Assembly: GCA_022496205.1 (NCBI GenBank)
Contig: WTXD01000373.1
Coordinates: 1 to 10,980 of the forward strand
Source: Gloeopeniophorella convolvens
Lineage: Eukaryota > Basidiomycota > Agaricomycetes > Russulales
Reading direction: 5' to 3'
Length of the DNA stretch: 10,980 bases
The position numbers were made by a program, and so were the translations under genes. This document shows positions 1 through 8,768 of this stretch, piece by piece. Position 1 is the stretch's first letter. Each line of letters opens with the position of its first letter. Under the pieces are notes generated by a model. It searched no databases and was not told the DNA's origin. It saw nothing but the letters and a program-made list of their open reading frames with translations.

Positions 1-379
1 CGCACAATATCCCTAACAATGGAACATCTCCTCGAGCGCCGTTGCACCCATTTACTTTCCGGCCCCTTTCATATATATCTCACAAACTCAACGTTGACTC
101 GCTTGAGGCTTCCTCTCCATCACACGCTCTAACCCTGCCTTGGAAATTTGACCAGGTCCCGCAATGTCGCTGTTGCAAGCTGGAGATGGACAGGTGCTCC
201 CTACCTCTGTCGGACCAGGTTCGTGGCCTAGCTCCTTTCCTGATTCGATTCTCTCCCTGTAGTCGAAGGCGTTCCCGATGCTCTCATCATCGCTCTTCTC
301 GTCCAATGGCGGCCTGTCCTTTCGCTGCCTCATAGCTCCAGATAGTGGATCCCTCTTCATAGAATTAACGATAGCAATG
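1..379. other. Unassigned leader region before the DUF6535 relic
   Basis: No gene can be supported here. Short open frames exist on both strands (for example 42-335 on + and 360-88 on -), but none shows a recognisable domain, a credible splice pattern or a strong start context. Because the intact family member has a tiny first exon, this stretch could hide the first exon and promoter of the decayed copy downstream. An ATG at about 164 opens a 32-codon frame that ends before the homologous part, and I could not connect it. Confidence that nothing recognisable is encoded is moderate. Confidence 0.4.
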
Positions 380-1545
380 CCGCTGTACCGTCATCCGGTG
401 CCCCTAGCGCCCCTGCGTCCATCCAACAAGAGACCGACTTCATATATGGGTCCGGGCCCATCTTCACCGTGCATCTCGAGAAGGCTGAAAAGGAAGACGG
501 CAAGATAGTTGAGAGCTGGAAAGGCGACGCAGACGGCATCCTCGTATTCGTGCGTCTCCGTGCATCCCGTACCCCGTCACATAGACTCACAACCATCATC
601 CTATGCAGACCGGCCTTTTCTCTGCTACTGTTGCGACGTTCACTGGGATTTTACTCCGGAGTCTCACTCGGAAATCTCAGGATACATCAGCCTTTTACCT
701 TGCACGTCTCTATCAACTCTCCGCACAAGATGGCGCCGATGGTCCAGCTCCCATCAGTTTCCCCCCTCTCCGACCCCTTTTCCTTCTCCCCATCGTCGTC
801 CGCCATCTGGCTCAACATCCTCTGGTCTCCTAGCCTTTTCATCAGCCTCACGTGCGCGCTCCTCACAATGCTACTTCAGCCGTGGGCGTGTCGATACCTT
901 CGAACCACCATATTCCCCCACAAACGCGCACGAATCCGCACGTTCTCAAAGGTGTCGACGAATCTGGTCTCCATGGGTTGTTTCAGCACTTCTCGGGCTG
1001 CTCCACGTCTCGATCTTCCTTTTCTTTGCTGTTCTTGCCATATTCATCTTCGGCGTCAACCATACTGCCTCCAAGACCATTGTATCCTCTATATCTGCAT
1101 GCACCGGTCTTGTGTTCCTTGATGCCACTCTTCCGCCATGATAGCGCCTACTACACGCGGTTATCTGAACTCAATGTCTTGGTCAGTGCGCTGACACGCG
1201 CGAACGCGGTTCGGTGACCCCGACGGGGATTATCATCGCCGTGATGCCTCTCTCCCGATTGTTGAGCGCCTCGGCGAAGCTACCCACACATCCACAGTGC
1301 CCTAACTCGGAACACCATTGCTCACGCCCATCTGGACCCCGGACACTTATCGGATGAACCCCCCAACAGTGAATATCCTCCCGTCCATGGTGGCTCCGCC
1401 CGCAATAGACCTGGCAGGCGAGGATCTTTCCCAGAACCCAAGGCTCTCCCTATCCCTCTTCCACCAGAATCCCAGCTCGACATCACGGCGCCTTCTGCCG
1501 ACCTCACTTATAATCGTGACGTTTCGCTGTTTAGTGGCCTTCCAT
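380..1545 (+). pseudogene. DUF6535 membrane protein relic, several frameshifts
   Basis: This is a decayed copy of the same family as the intact gene on the opposite strand at 4714-2273. The first recognisable exon (about 400-549) carries ETDFIYGSGPIF, then KAEKEDGKIVESW and DADGILVF. A 59-nt GT-AG intron (550-608) follows at exactly the position and phase of the intron in the intact gene. The next exon opens with TGLFSATVATF and QDTSAFYLARLYQL. After that the family signal moves between frames. It goes from frame 3 to frame 1 near 761-773 (C-rich run; SSSAIWLNILW, HKRARIR). It moves again near 950-965, with SALLGLLHVSIFLFF and ISACTGL in frame 2, and once more near 1120-1130, with LMPLFRHDSAYYTR in frame 3. 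Stops follow at about 1215 and 1304. A Pro/Ser-rich open stretch at 1323-1544, ending in a stop, may be the remains of a short C-terminal tail. At least three frame changes make a working protein unlikely. The large middle region of the intact paralogue is absent, so the relic may come from a shorter subtype. Confidence 0.8.
550..608 (+). other. Conserved intron inside the DUF6535 relic
   Basis: The GTGCGT donor follows DADGILVF and the CAG acceptor precedes TGLFSATVAT, phase 0. This matches intron 4466-4418 of the intact copy, so the relic arose by DNA-level duplication and not by retroposition. Confidence 0.75.
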
Positions 1546-2272
1546 AACTTCGCCCTGGTCGAGAGACGCTACACCTCTTCCGAACGGTTCTGTGGCTCCC
1601 TGCTCATCTGCTGTGACGTTTCCCGGTCATGCAAGCCAATACTCATCTGCATCAGCAGACCCTCATGCGTATTCTGAATCCCCGCTCCCAGGCCACAACG
1701 ACGCCACCGCTCTTGATCTCATTACCGCCCACAGCTCCCGATATTCTATCGTACATGATGATTTATGGCGGCCCGTCTGAGCTACCAAGCTACTGATCTG
1801 CATACCTTCCATTATTCACGCGCGCGCAGTCTTCGGAGCCCCACATACTCATACCTGTCGCGGTTCAGAGAACTCCCAACAGAGCGCGGTGCGCTTCGCG
1901 CCCACACAGTTGTATAAGATAGCCGAACCAGGCTTTGGACGATAAATTGTAGCCTCGGCATCGAAATATTCATCTGCTACGTCGAATGTACAAAAACTAC
2001 AGCTGAGAGATCAGAAAGCGAGAGTGGACATTCGATTTTTTTGCCATCGGAGCCGTACAGTACGGCTATAGCTAGAAGGTAACGCGAATCGAAAAAAAGC
2101 AAAGGCATCATACGCTCACTACAACAATCCATGGACCCCAACGACTAGAGTCTGGGAGGCACACCAGTCTGTGCGAAACGGAACAGCGGCCAGCTCGAAC
2201 GCCTTCAACTGTACCACCAACCAAATTGGAGGGACCTGAGTGCTGGAACATAACAGGATCCCCGTGGCCCCA
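1546..2272. other. Gap between the convergent DUF6535 copies
   Basis: I see no gene. The part up to about 1780 is still mildly Ser/Pro-rich in short frames and could be further relic of the pseudogene, but it has stops in every frame. From about 1790 the sequence is AT-richer, with T7 and A7 runs near 2036 and 2093, and a short perfect inverted repeat at 2051-2067. It would contain the 3' untranslated region of the intact minus-strand gene just below 2273. No clear polyadenylation signal was identified. Confidence 0.5.
2051..2067. repeat. 17-bp perfect inverted repeat
   Basis: AGCCGTAC and GTACGGCT flank a single central A, giving 8-bp arms. The repeat lies between the two convergent DUF6535 copies, about 210 bases past the stop of the intact one. 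It could be a protein-binding site or chance; T- and A-runs lie on either side. No target-site duplication or transposon end was recognised. Confidence 0.55.
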
Positions 2273-4714
2273 TCAAGGAGAAGGGTCGGGTGCGCCGGCC
2301 GGTCCAGCGAAACCTTGGCCTGCGTGAACCAGCGATGCCGTAGAGGACCCTGCATGCTGGATTGTGGATGACTCGATGGGTGAGGAGGAATGGGATGGCT
2401 CCGCGGCACCATGTGGCACATGGGACGGAGTTGACGCATCTGCCACGGGTGCACCGGAATCTGATGAGGCGGGGCCAATCGAAGGTGTTGTAGAGGATTC
2501 GCGCGGAGTCGATAAAGGGGAAACCGAGGGGGCTGTGGGCTCGGCGCACGGTATACCGTGTGCGTCGGTAGTACCTTCATCAAATGGTGATGAGGTGGCA
2601 TTGGATGCGGATGAAGAAGAGGGATTGTCGTGCGAGGCATGTGATTGGCGATCATGAGTATCATGGCGTTGCATCCGTGTGGTATGGCACGTGGGGTCTG
2701 GGCATGAAGGAAGAGCGGGTAAAGTGTCGGGCAGCTCCACCTCGTCGAGGTCCCCAGTTCTCCGTAAATCGAAGGGAAAAGCCAGTTCCGGGTGCAAGGA
2801 AATGAAGAGGTCGCGCATGAAATCAAGGGCTTCGAGGCTGCTACGGCGACGACGGTCGCTTTCGCTCGAATCACCGAACTGCCTTTTTGCCAAGTCCACG
2901 ACGTCATTCCAGACCTTGCAGAACTGTCGCTGCAGCTCAGGAAGTGTGTCCCCCATAAGAATAGGTTTGTCCCTTGTGATCGACTTAAGGCCCAAGCGCC
3001 AGATGGTGTCTTGCGAAACAAAGAGGCTGCGATGCACAAAGTAGAGGAGACTTGCGAGCAATAGGCTGTCACCATGGGAAATGTACTGCCGAAGCGTGTC
3101 TTCAGTGACGCCAAACTGGCGCATCATCACAGGGAACCAGCGCTCATCGGACCGGTCAATGGACGCGGTAAACCTGGCAGTGATGGAGTGAGCCAAGCTG
3201 GCAACGGTCTTGTCTTTGTTGTTGTCGGCAAGGATACTGGTCACGACTCCAAAGTTGATCCATTTGTGGTTTGAGTACATTTTGTCGGAATCACGGTAAT
3301 TCATAAGCGTAAGCCAGGAAGGAATAAAGCTTCCAACCTCGAAGGCCTTGACGCATAAAGTACTCCTCCGCATCGCCAGGTCTTCCGGTATCATATCGGA
3401 AGACAACGAACGGTCCATGAACCCCAGGATCATATCACCAAGTTCTGTGGTGGAGACTCCCTGCCCTATCAGAACCAAAGACGGGTCTTCCACTGCCTCT
3501 GAACGATAGAAACCAGGGATGCCGGCAACAAGTCGCTCAATCTCGTGGTCTTCGTCTAAAGTGAGAATGAACGATTGGATTGCCCTGGCGTCGATCTCCT
3601 GAGGCTGTTGTAGAGCGGCCCGCTTGACCTCATTGATCATGCCATGCGAACGGTGGCTGAGGCGTCTTCTCCAGCGAGTGAAAAAGGCTATAAAGCCACC
3701 TTTTTCCATTAGGTGACTGTCCCAGATATCTAATAGATCCGCCGAGGTCCATGACCATGGCGGCGGGGGTAGCTTGTAAAAGTAGGTTGGAATCCTGAAT
3801 ACCACTCGCTGGGCCCCAACGTCGCAGAACCACAGCATAGTGGAGAGCGGAGTGTGGAAGGGACTGTCATGGCGAAAGAGGGGGATCAGGCTAGCGAACA
3901 GATACAAGCCAGTGGATGCGCAGATGCAGCAAAGGGTTGCCTTGAAAACGATGCTGTTGATTCCGACGAGAAAGACAGAGAGACCGGTGAAGAAGAGGAA
4001 GACGGAGGCATGGAGCAAGCCAGGGAGCGCCTCGACGACCGATGAGAGGTAAAACTTGTCGACGCCTTCCTTGAGATAATTGCGGATCCGTGCGCGCTTG
4101 TGGAGAGCGAGGGCCGGTCTGGTGAGTCGAAGGTACCGGCGCGCCCACTGCTGCAGCAACGTTGCCAGGAGCGCACAGGTGAGACTGCTAATGAGGCTGA
4201 GAAACCAGAGGATATTGACCCATATCGCAGACGCGGACGGCGAGAAGGATGATGGATCGGGGAGTGGAGGAAGGGGGACAGAAGCGCTGCCATTGTCTGC
4301 GACCTGGAGCTGGTAGAGACGGGCGAGGTAGAAGGCGGATGTGTCTTGAGAGTCCTGGGTCAGGCTCTGGAGAGATATTCCCAGGAACGTCGCGACGGTT
4401 GCAGAGAAAAGACCCGTCTGATGGAGGCATAAGTCATACAGGGATTTGAGAGCGTCGAGGACGTACGAAAACGAGGATTCCATCGGCGTCGCCCTTCCAG
4501 TTCTCTGTCATCTTTTCATCGTCTTTCTCGGCCCTTTCGAGGAAGAATGAGAAAATCGCTCCGGATCCATCGGTGAAGTTTGTTTCAGGCTGAACTCTGC
4601 CCGGAGCATCTGACATACCATACCAGTCACCCGCGGCGTGAGTTTGTGTAGGCTAGCCGTGAATGAATAGTACTCACTCTGTGCAGTAGCCTCCATCTGG
4701 ATATGCTCTGCCAT
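2273..4714 (-). CDS. DUF6535 domain-containing membrane protein
   Basis: The model has three exons: 4714-4678, 4609-4467 and 4417-2273. The introns (4677-4610, 68 nt, phase 1; 4466-4418, 49 nt, phase 0) have GT-AG ends and keep frame, giving about 774 residues. The first exon, starting MAEHIQMEATAQ, is short; I chose it because its phase joins perfectly and its ATG has A at -3 and G at +4. A start at 4616 (MSDAPGRV) would be the alternative. The DUF6535 domain spans roughly residues 30-245. It contains WKGDADGILVF, TGLFSATVAT and QDTSAFYLARLYQL, and about four hydrophobic segments near 61-79, 124-148, 190-212 and 218-240. LLQQWARRYL and IPLFRHDSPFHTP are further family-like blocks. Residues about 260-610 are a mostly soluble-looking region I do not recognise. 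From about 613 the tail is Ser/Pro/Thr/His-rich and probably disordered. The family is expanded in Agaricomycetes and its function is unknown. The gene shares a 259-bp divergent intergenic region with the Ted1-type gene. No frame breaks are seen. Confidence 0.85.
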
Positions 4715-4973
4715 TATGAGCCGTGCAGGGGTGGTGGTACTTAGCAAGACCGTGCAGTCCTTGTACCAGAACACGTGTTGGGAGCGAGGCACCGTGAGGA
4801 ATGCCGCGTGGGTTTGTTCCCGAGCACGGAAGCGAAACCACGGTGCGCGATCAATGTCGCCGACTGCCAGCGGTGCGCTCAACTCCCACCTTCCCCTCCC
4901 TTCCTATTCCCATCCACCGCCAGGGACGACTTCGGAACCTCGCAGAATACGAACCAGCATACGCCCAGCCTGA
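4715..4973. promoter_or_regulatory. Divergent intergenic region, DUF6535 / Ted1-type gene
   Basis: These 259 bases separate two start codons that point away from each other, so both promoters must lie here or overlap the first exons. A strongly pyrimidine-rich block on the + strand at about 4884-4925 would suit the Ted1-side leader. I see no clear TATA box. The visible rise in GC begins close to the right end of this interval. Confidence 0.5.
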
Positions 4974-6950
4974 ATGGCGCTCCTCGACACGCGCAGACTA
5001 AGGAGCGGCCGCCTCGTGCGCACTTTCGCGCCCGACCCGCTCGTCGCCGCGCTCCGTTTCGCCTGGGTGACTCTCATCATCTGGGGCGAGATCGGCGTGT
5101 TCTTCTACGCGCTCTCCGGATGCCGCTGGCCCATGCCCGCATTCGCGACGTCTCCCCAGGTGCGCCCGCGCCGCCCCTCTATGCACCGCACCGGCTCACT
5201 TTCTCGCACGCAGGACACGACCCGCATCTTACTTATTGCCGACGCGCAGGTCCCTGCGCCACCGCCGGATGGACGGTCACTGTCCGGCGTGTTCCGCGGG
5301 ATGTATATGCGCCGTGCGTGGGCGGTGACGCGTCGTCTGCGCCCGCAGATGGTGTTCTTCCTCGGGGACATGCTCACGCACGGGCGCGCGATCGAGTCGG
5401 ATGAGGAGTGCGTGCGCAGCGTTTGGTGCCTGTGCGTCGTCTGTGCTGAGGTTGTCCCGCCCGCAGGTTCGCGCGTTACGTTCAGCACTTCCACGACTTC
5501 TTCCCGCTCGACGATGGGGTCGAGGTGCGGTACATCCCAGGAAACGCGGACGTCGGGTGCGCCTCTCCCTTGCACTTCCAATGCTATTAACCTGACCATG
5601 ATCGTGCACCAGCCTCGGCGTATCAAATACGTTCACCAAGCACGTCCGCCAGCGCTACGAGCGCTATTTTGGGCGCGTCAACCAGCACCTGTCGGTGGCG
5701 AACCACTCGCTGGTGCTGCTCGACGCGCCCGGGATCGTCGACGAGGACTACAACCGCGTAGGTCACAGCACGTCGTTCGAGGAGTGGATCCCGATGCGCG
5801 ACGGCGCGATCGAGTTTGTCAAGGGCCTCGCTGCAGGTGCGCCCCATCGCTCCACGCTGTGCTCGCACTCGCCGCTCACGCGCCGCAGACGGGCAGCACG
5901 ACCCGGTGATCTTGTTTAGCCATATCCCGCTGCACCGCGCCGAGTCCAAGGGGTGTGGGCCGCTGCGCGAGCGCGGGACGATCCATCGCGGCGTCGGGCA
6001 CGGGTGGCAAAAGACGCTCGGGAAGCAGACGTCGCAATTCTTGCTCGAGAGCCTGCGCCCCGTGGCGATCTTCAGGTACGCCCGCGCGACCCATCCCCAT
6101 ACTCACCCACCGACGCCCCCGCAGCGCCGACGACAGGGACTACTGCGACGTCACGCACGCGCTGCCCGCCATCGCCGAGGGGCGCACGACCGCCATCCAC
6201 GAAATCACAGTCAAGTCCTACTCGCCCGCGCGACACATCTCCCAACCCGGCCTGCACCTCCTCTCCCTCAGCTCCGTCACCGGCACGCACGCGCACGCAC
6301 ACGCGCCATGCGCGCTCCCCCGCGCGTCCGGCACGCCCACACGGCTCTACGTCCCCGCAGCCTGCGCGACGGTCCTCCTGCTCCTCGTCGCGCACGCGCG
6401 CCGCGCCGCGGCCGCCGCGCGCCTGCGCCTCGCGACCGCCTCGCCGCTGCCCTCGCACGCGGACCTCGCCGCGCTCGCCGCGCCGTCGCCCTACTCCGCC
6501 TCGTCGGCGTACTCGTACTCGTACGCGTACTCCAACACGCCCCCGCGGCGCGACGCCCCGCGCATCGTGCTGTCTCCCCCGCGCGTCGCACCCCCACCGC
6601 CCGAGGACGACGACGGCGACGGCGTGCGCGCGCACTACCTCTTCACCCCCGCGCCCGCGCCCGCACCCGCCGACCCGCTCACGCGGCGCGCGCGTGCCTC
6701 GCCCGGCGCAGATGCAGACGGCAGCGGCGGCGCAGCGACGGGCCCCGCGCCGCGCGCGTGGGCGTTCAGCTACGCGTTCACGTTCCGCGGGCGGCGGCGG
6801 CGCGTCGCGCTGCGCGCGCCCGCGTGGTGGCCGCGCCCCGCGCGGCGGCGCAGGAGCGCGCTGTGGGGTGCCGTTGCGCGGGACGTGGGGCGCGTGGCGG
6901 GGCCGGCGGGGGCGGTGTGGGCGGTGTTGGCGTGGTGGTATTCGCGCTGA
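4974..6950 (+). CDS. Ted1/Cdc1-type ER metallophosphoesterase
   Basis: Six exons are inferred: 4974-5159, 5214-5407, 5467-5556, 5613-5836, 5889-6075 and 6125-6950. The five GT-AG introns (54, 59, 56, 52 and 49 nt) have matching phases and give 568 residues with no frame break. The first intron is a multiple of three and open, so read-through is a weaker alternative. Family members (yeast Ted1/Cdc1, human MPPE1/PGAP5) are ER membrane enzymes that remove ethanolamine-phosphate from GPI-anchor mannose during anchor maturation and cargo export. An N-terminal membrane segment (about 29-48) is followed by GCRWP. Phosphoesterase blocks follow in order: LLIADAQV (D72, Q74), FLGDML (G113-D114), IPGNADVGLG (152-155 plus), LSVANHSLVLLDAPG, ILFSHIPLHR (H243), and ADDRDYCDVTH (295-305) with EITVKSYS. 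A second membrane segment lies at about 368-383. Two positions look odd: Ala154 where the usual GNH motif has His, and Arg298 where many relatives have His. The tail (384-568) is Ala/Arg/Pro-rich, with a Ser-Tyr repeat near 6496-6534 and a hydrophobic end. The start context is only fair (T at -3, G at +4). Confidence 0.88.
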
Positions 6951-6970
6951 CGGTGTGGGCGGGTGCGGGT

Positions 6971-7620
6971 GTATGTATGTATGGTATCTGGTGCGCGTGG
7001 AATAGACATTCGCTTTCGCTGCTGAACTTTGTGGTGCGTGTGCACGTGCTGTCGTTGTGCCGCTCGGTATGGCCCGAGGGGCCCACGGGCGGTCTCGGAG
7101 GGTGGCGGTATTCGTGCTAGCGCGGGATATATTGGCGGCATACATGTATGGTTGTATGTATGGACATGGAATTATACGGTACCGTGCTCGCGAAACTGAT
7201 ATTTACATCTGCGCTCGTGGCGCGTGCGCACTATTTGTGCCAATCGACATGGCCCGAGGGAGGCGCGGACGATCCCGGAGAGCGCGCGCGGCGGGGCCGG
7301 CAGACGTACTTAGTATGGGCGGTGCTGACGGCGACATGGGTTTATGCTGTATCTGGTGCTCGTGGAATGGTCGCGCTCCGAGATGCCTGCGCACTATCAT
7401 TATGCCAGTCGGCACGGCGGACGATCGCGGAGAGCGCACGCGGGCGCGCACGGCGGCGCCGGCAGGGGTGACGCAGGCGGGGCTGACGGCGTGCGTGTAT
7501 GTTTGTATGCGGGCATGGACATGAGATTATACGGTATCTGGCGCTCGTGAAATCGACATTTACATCTACGCTCCATCATCATCGTTGCGCCGACGATCTC
7601 GGCCGGGTCCGCTCGCTCGT
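6971..7620. repeat. Diverged ~170-195 bp tandem repeat, about four copies
   Basis: The gap between the two convergent genes contains about four degenerate copies of one unit. An anchor close to GGTATCTGGTGCTCGTGGAA recurs at about 6983, 7178, 7349 and 7533, spacings of roughly 195, 171 and 184 bases. A second anchor, ATGGCCCGAGG followed by a GATCCCGGAGAGCGCG-like block, recurs in order after each of the first three (about 7070, 7248 and 7415). It is followed by a GGCGGTGCTGACGGC-like block (about 7318 and 7476 as the clearest). ATGTATGG-like tracts precede copies 1, 2 and 4. The last copy runs towards the 3' end of the FIT gene. All frames are repeatedly broken relative to the unit, so I do not call protein-coding sequence. 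It may be an old minisatellite or repeated 3'-UTR material. Confidence 0.7.
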
Positions 7621-7622
7621 GT

Positions 7623-8534
7623 TCATCGTGCGCGGGGCCGGGTCTGCTCCGAGGCGAGCGGGAGCTGGGACAGCGCAAAGGCGGCGACGCCGAGGACTGG
7701 AAAGGGCAGAGCGACGCGCAAGGCACAAACACACAAGTGGCGCATCGACATCAGCGTGGGAAACGCGGCCGAGACGGAAGCAGCAAGCGCACGCACCGAA
7801 CCCGGACGCCTTCTCGGCGGGCGCGTGGAAGTACACGCTCGTCACCCACAGCGAGAACACCCAGAGCGCAAAGAGCGCCCCCGCGCCGAGGAGCGCCCCG
7901 CGCGCGGCGCCGCGGCGCTGCGCGTGCCGCAGCTGGTCCGCGAGGAAGAGCGCGCCGAGCGTGAGCAGGAACACGTGGCCGGACACGTCGTGCCCCGCGC
8001 GCAGGCGCGGCGCGTACAGGCGCGCGGGGTCCGCGGCGTACTCTGCGTCGGGAAAGACGGCGGGGAAGAGCGCGGGGTGCGTCGCGCGCGAGACGCGCGT
8101 GCGCGCGGCGCAGAACGCGGGCGCCGATGGGCACGAAGGCGCGCCCGATGTGCAGGCCGCACTCGCCGCCGGTCGCGGCGGTCACGCGCGCGAGCAGCCC
8201 CCCGCGGGTGGTGGAGAGTGCGCCGGTGAGGGCGGCCCAGGCGGCGGTGGCGAGGGCCACTGGGCGGCGCGGCGGGTGCGGCGGGCGGGGGCGGTGAGGA
8301 GGAGGGGGCAAAGGCGGCGGAGGTCCAGGCCCAGGCCCACTTGAGGAAGAGGACGTTGAGGAGGGAGCGCTTGGAGGCGAGGGCGTGGGTTGCGGCGAGG
8401 GGGTGCGGCTGGGCGGTGAGGAGGGGGTGGGAGGTGTCGAGGTAGGTGGCGTGCTGGATGGAGTAGAGGGTGCCGTGGGCGACGGCTGCGGCGGTGAGGG
8501 CGAGCGCTACGATACGGAGGTCGAAGGGGTGCAT
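7623..8534 (-). CDS. FIT/Scs3-type ER membrane protein (frame disrupted)
   Basis: FIT proteins are ER membrane acyl-CoA diphosphatases needed for phospholipid balance and lipid droplet emergence. The first exon runs 8534-7797; a 100-nt GT-AG intron (7796-7697, phase 1) leads to a last exon 7696-7623 ending in TGA. The N-terminus has a membrane segment (about 7-24), then the family block SKRSLLNVLFLKWAWAWTS. Later come TGGEC, THPALFPAVF, AGHDVSGHVFLLT and TSVYFH. The two catalytic histidines known from human FIT2 correspond to the last His of GHDVSGH and that of YFH. The final exon gives VLGVAAFALSQLPLAS, a plausible last membrane segment. Reading through needs three small indels on the coding strand: about one base missing near 8304-8308 (C5 run), one missing near 8254-8258, and one extra (or two missing) near 8115-8125. 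With these the length would be about 270 residues, close to human FIT2 at 262. I favour sequence error over decay because every motif survives. A 99-nt intron (8259-8161) was considered and dismissed because it removes TGGEC. Confidence 0.8.
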
Positions 8535-8768
8535 GCGAGGTGAGATACGCGGTTGGCGTGGTGGAAGAGAAGGGTCGACTTCAAGTTCTTACAGGCACGG
8601 CTGAACACAGAGAAGCACTCAGAGGCTGTCAGATTGGATGAGCCGGTCCCCGGTCCAGCGCGGCTGATCCCTCCGACGCAATCCACGGCCAGGACCCGCT
8701 CCTTATATATCTTCTCCTCCCGACCGTCCCAAGTCAACACTCCTCTCCGCCGCCTCTCCACACTCGCA
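8535..8768. promoter_or_regulatory. Divergent promoter region, FIT / RING-TRAF genes
   Basis: These 234 bases separate two divergent start codons. Toward the RING gene there is a TATATAT element at 8704-8710, then a long pyrimidine-rich leader up to the ATG at 8769, a typical fungal core promoter layout. A CCAAT pentamer on the - strand (ATTGG at 8633-8637) could serve either side. No TATA element was seen for the FIT side. Confidence 0.6.
8704..8710 (+). promoter_or_regulatory. TATA box of the RING/TRAF gene
   Basis: TATATAT stands about 60 bases before the ATG at 8769, inside otherwise GC-rich DNA, and is followed by a CT-rich stretch where transcription would start. The assignment rests on position and sequence only. 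Confidence 0.55.

Noticed and set aside
88..360. 90-codon minus-strand frame with hydrophilic composition
   Set aside because: Nothing is recognisable, and the opposite strand has a frame of similar length; there is no basis to choose either.
2119..3114. 331-codon open frame on the minus strand
   Set aside because: It overlaps the DUF6535 coding exon in another frame, has Pro/His/Leu-biased composition and no domain; it is a shadow.
5816..7145. Long Arg/Ala/Pro-rich open frames on both strands (434 and 357 codons)
   Set aside because: These are artefacts of high GC across Ted1 exons 5-6 and the tandem repeat; the Ted1 frame alone carries conserved motifs and splice-consistent exons.
7057..7524. 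155-codon open frame across the tandem repeats
   Set aside because: The repeat unit length varies and is not kept in frame between copies, so the frame is open by chance.
8161..8259. Possible 99-nt intron in the FIT gene that would avoid one frame problem
   Set aside because: It would remove the family-like TGGEC block and the preceding helix and still leaves the upstream break at 8304-8308 unexplained.
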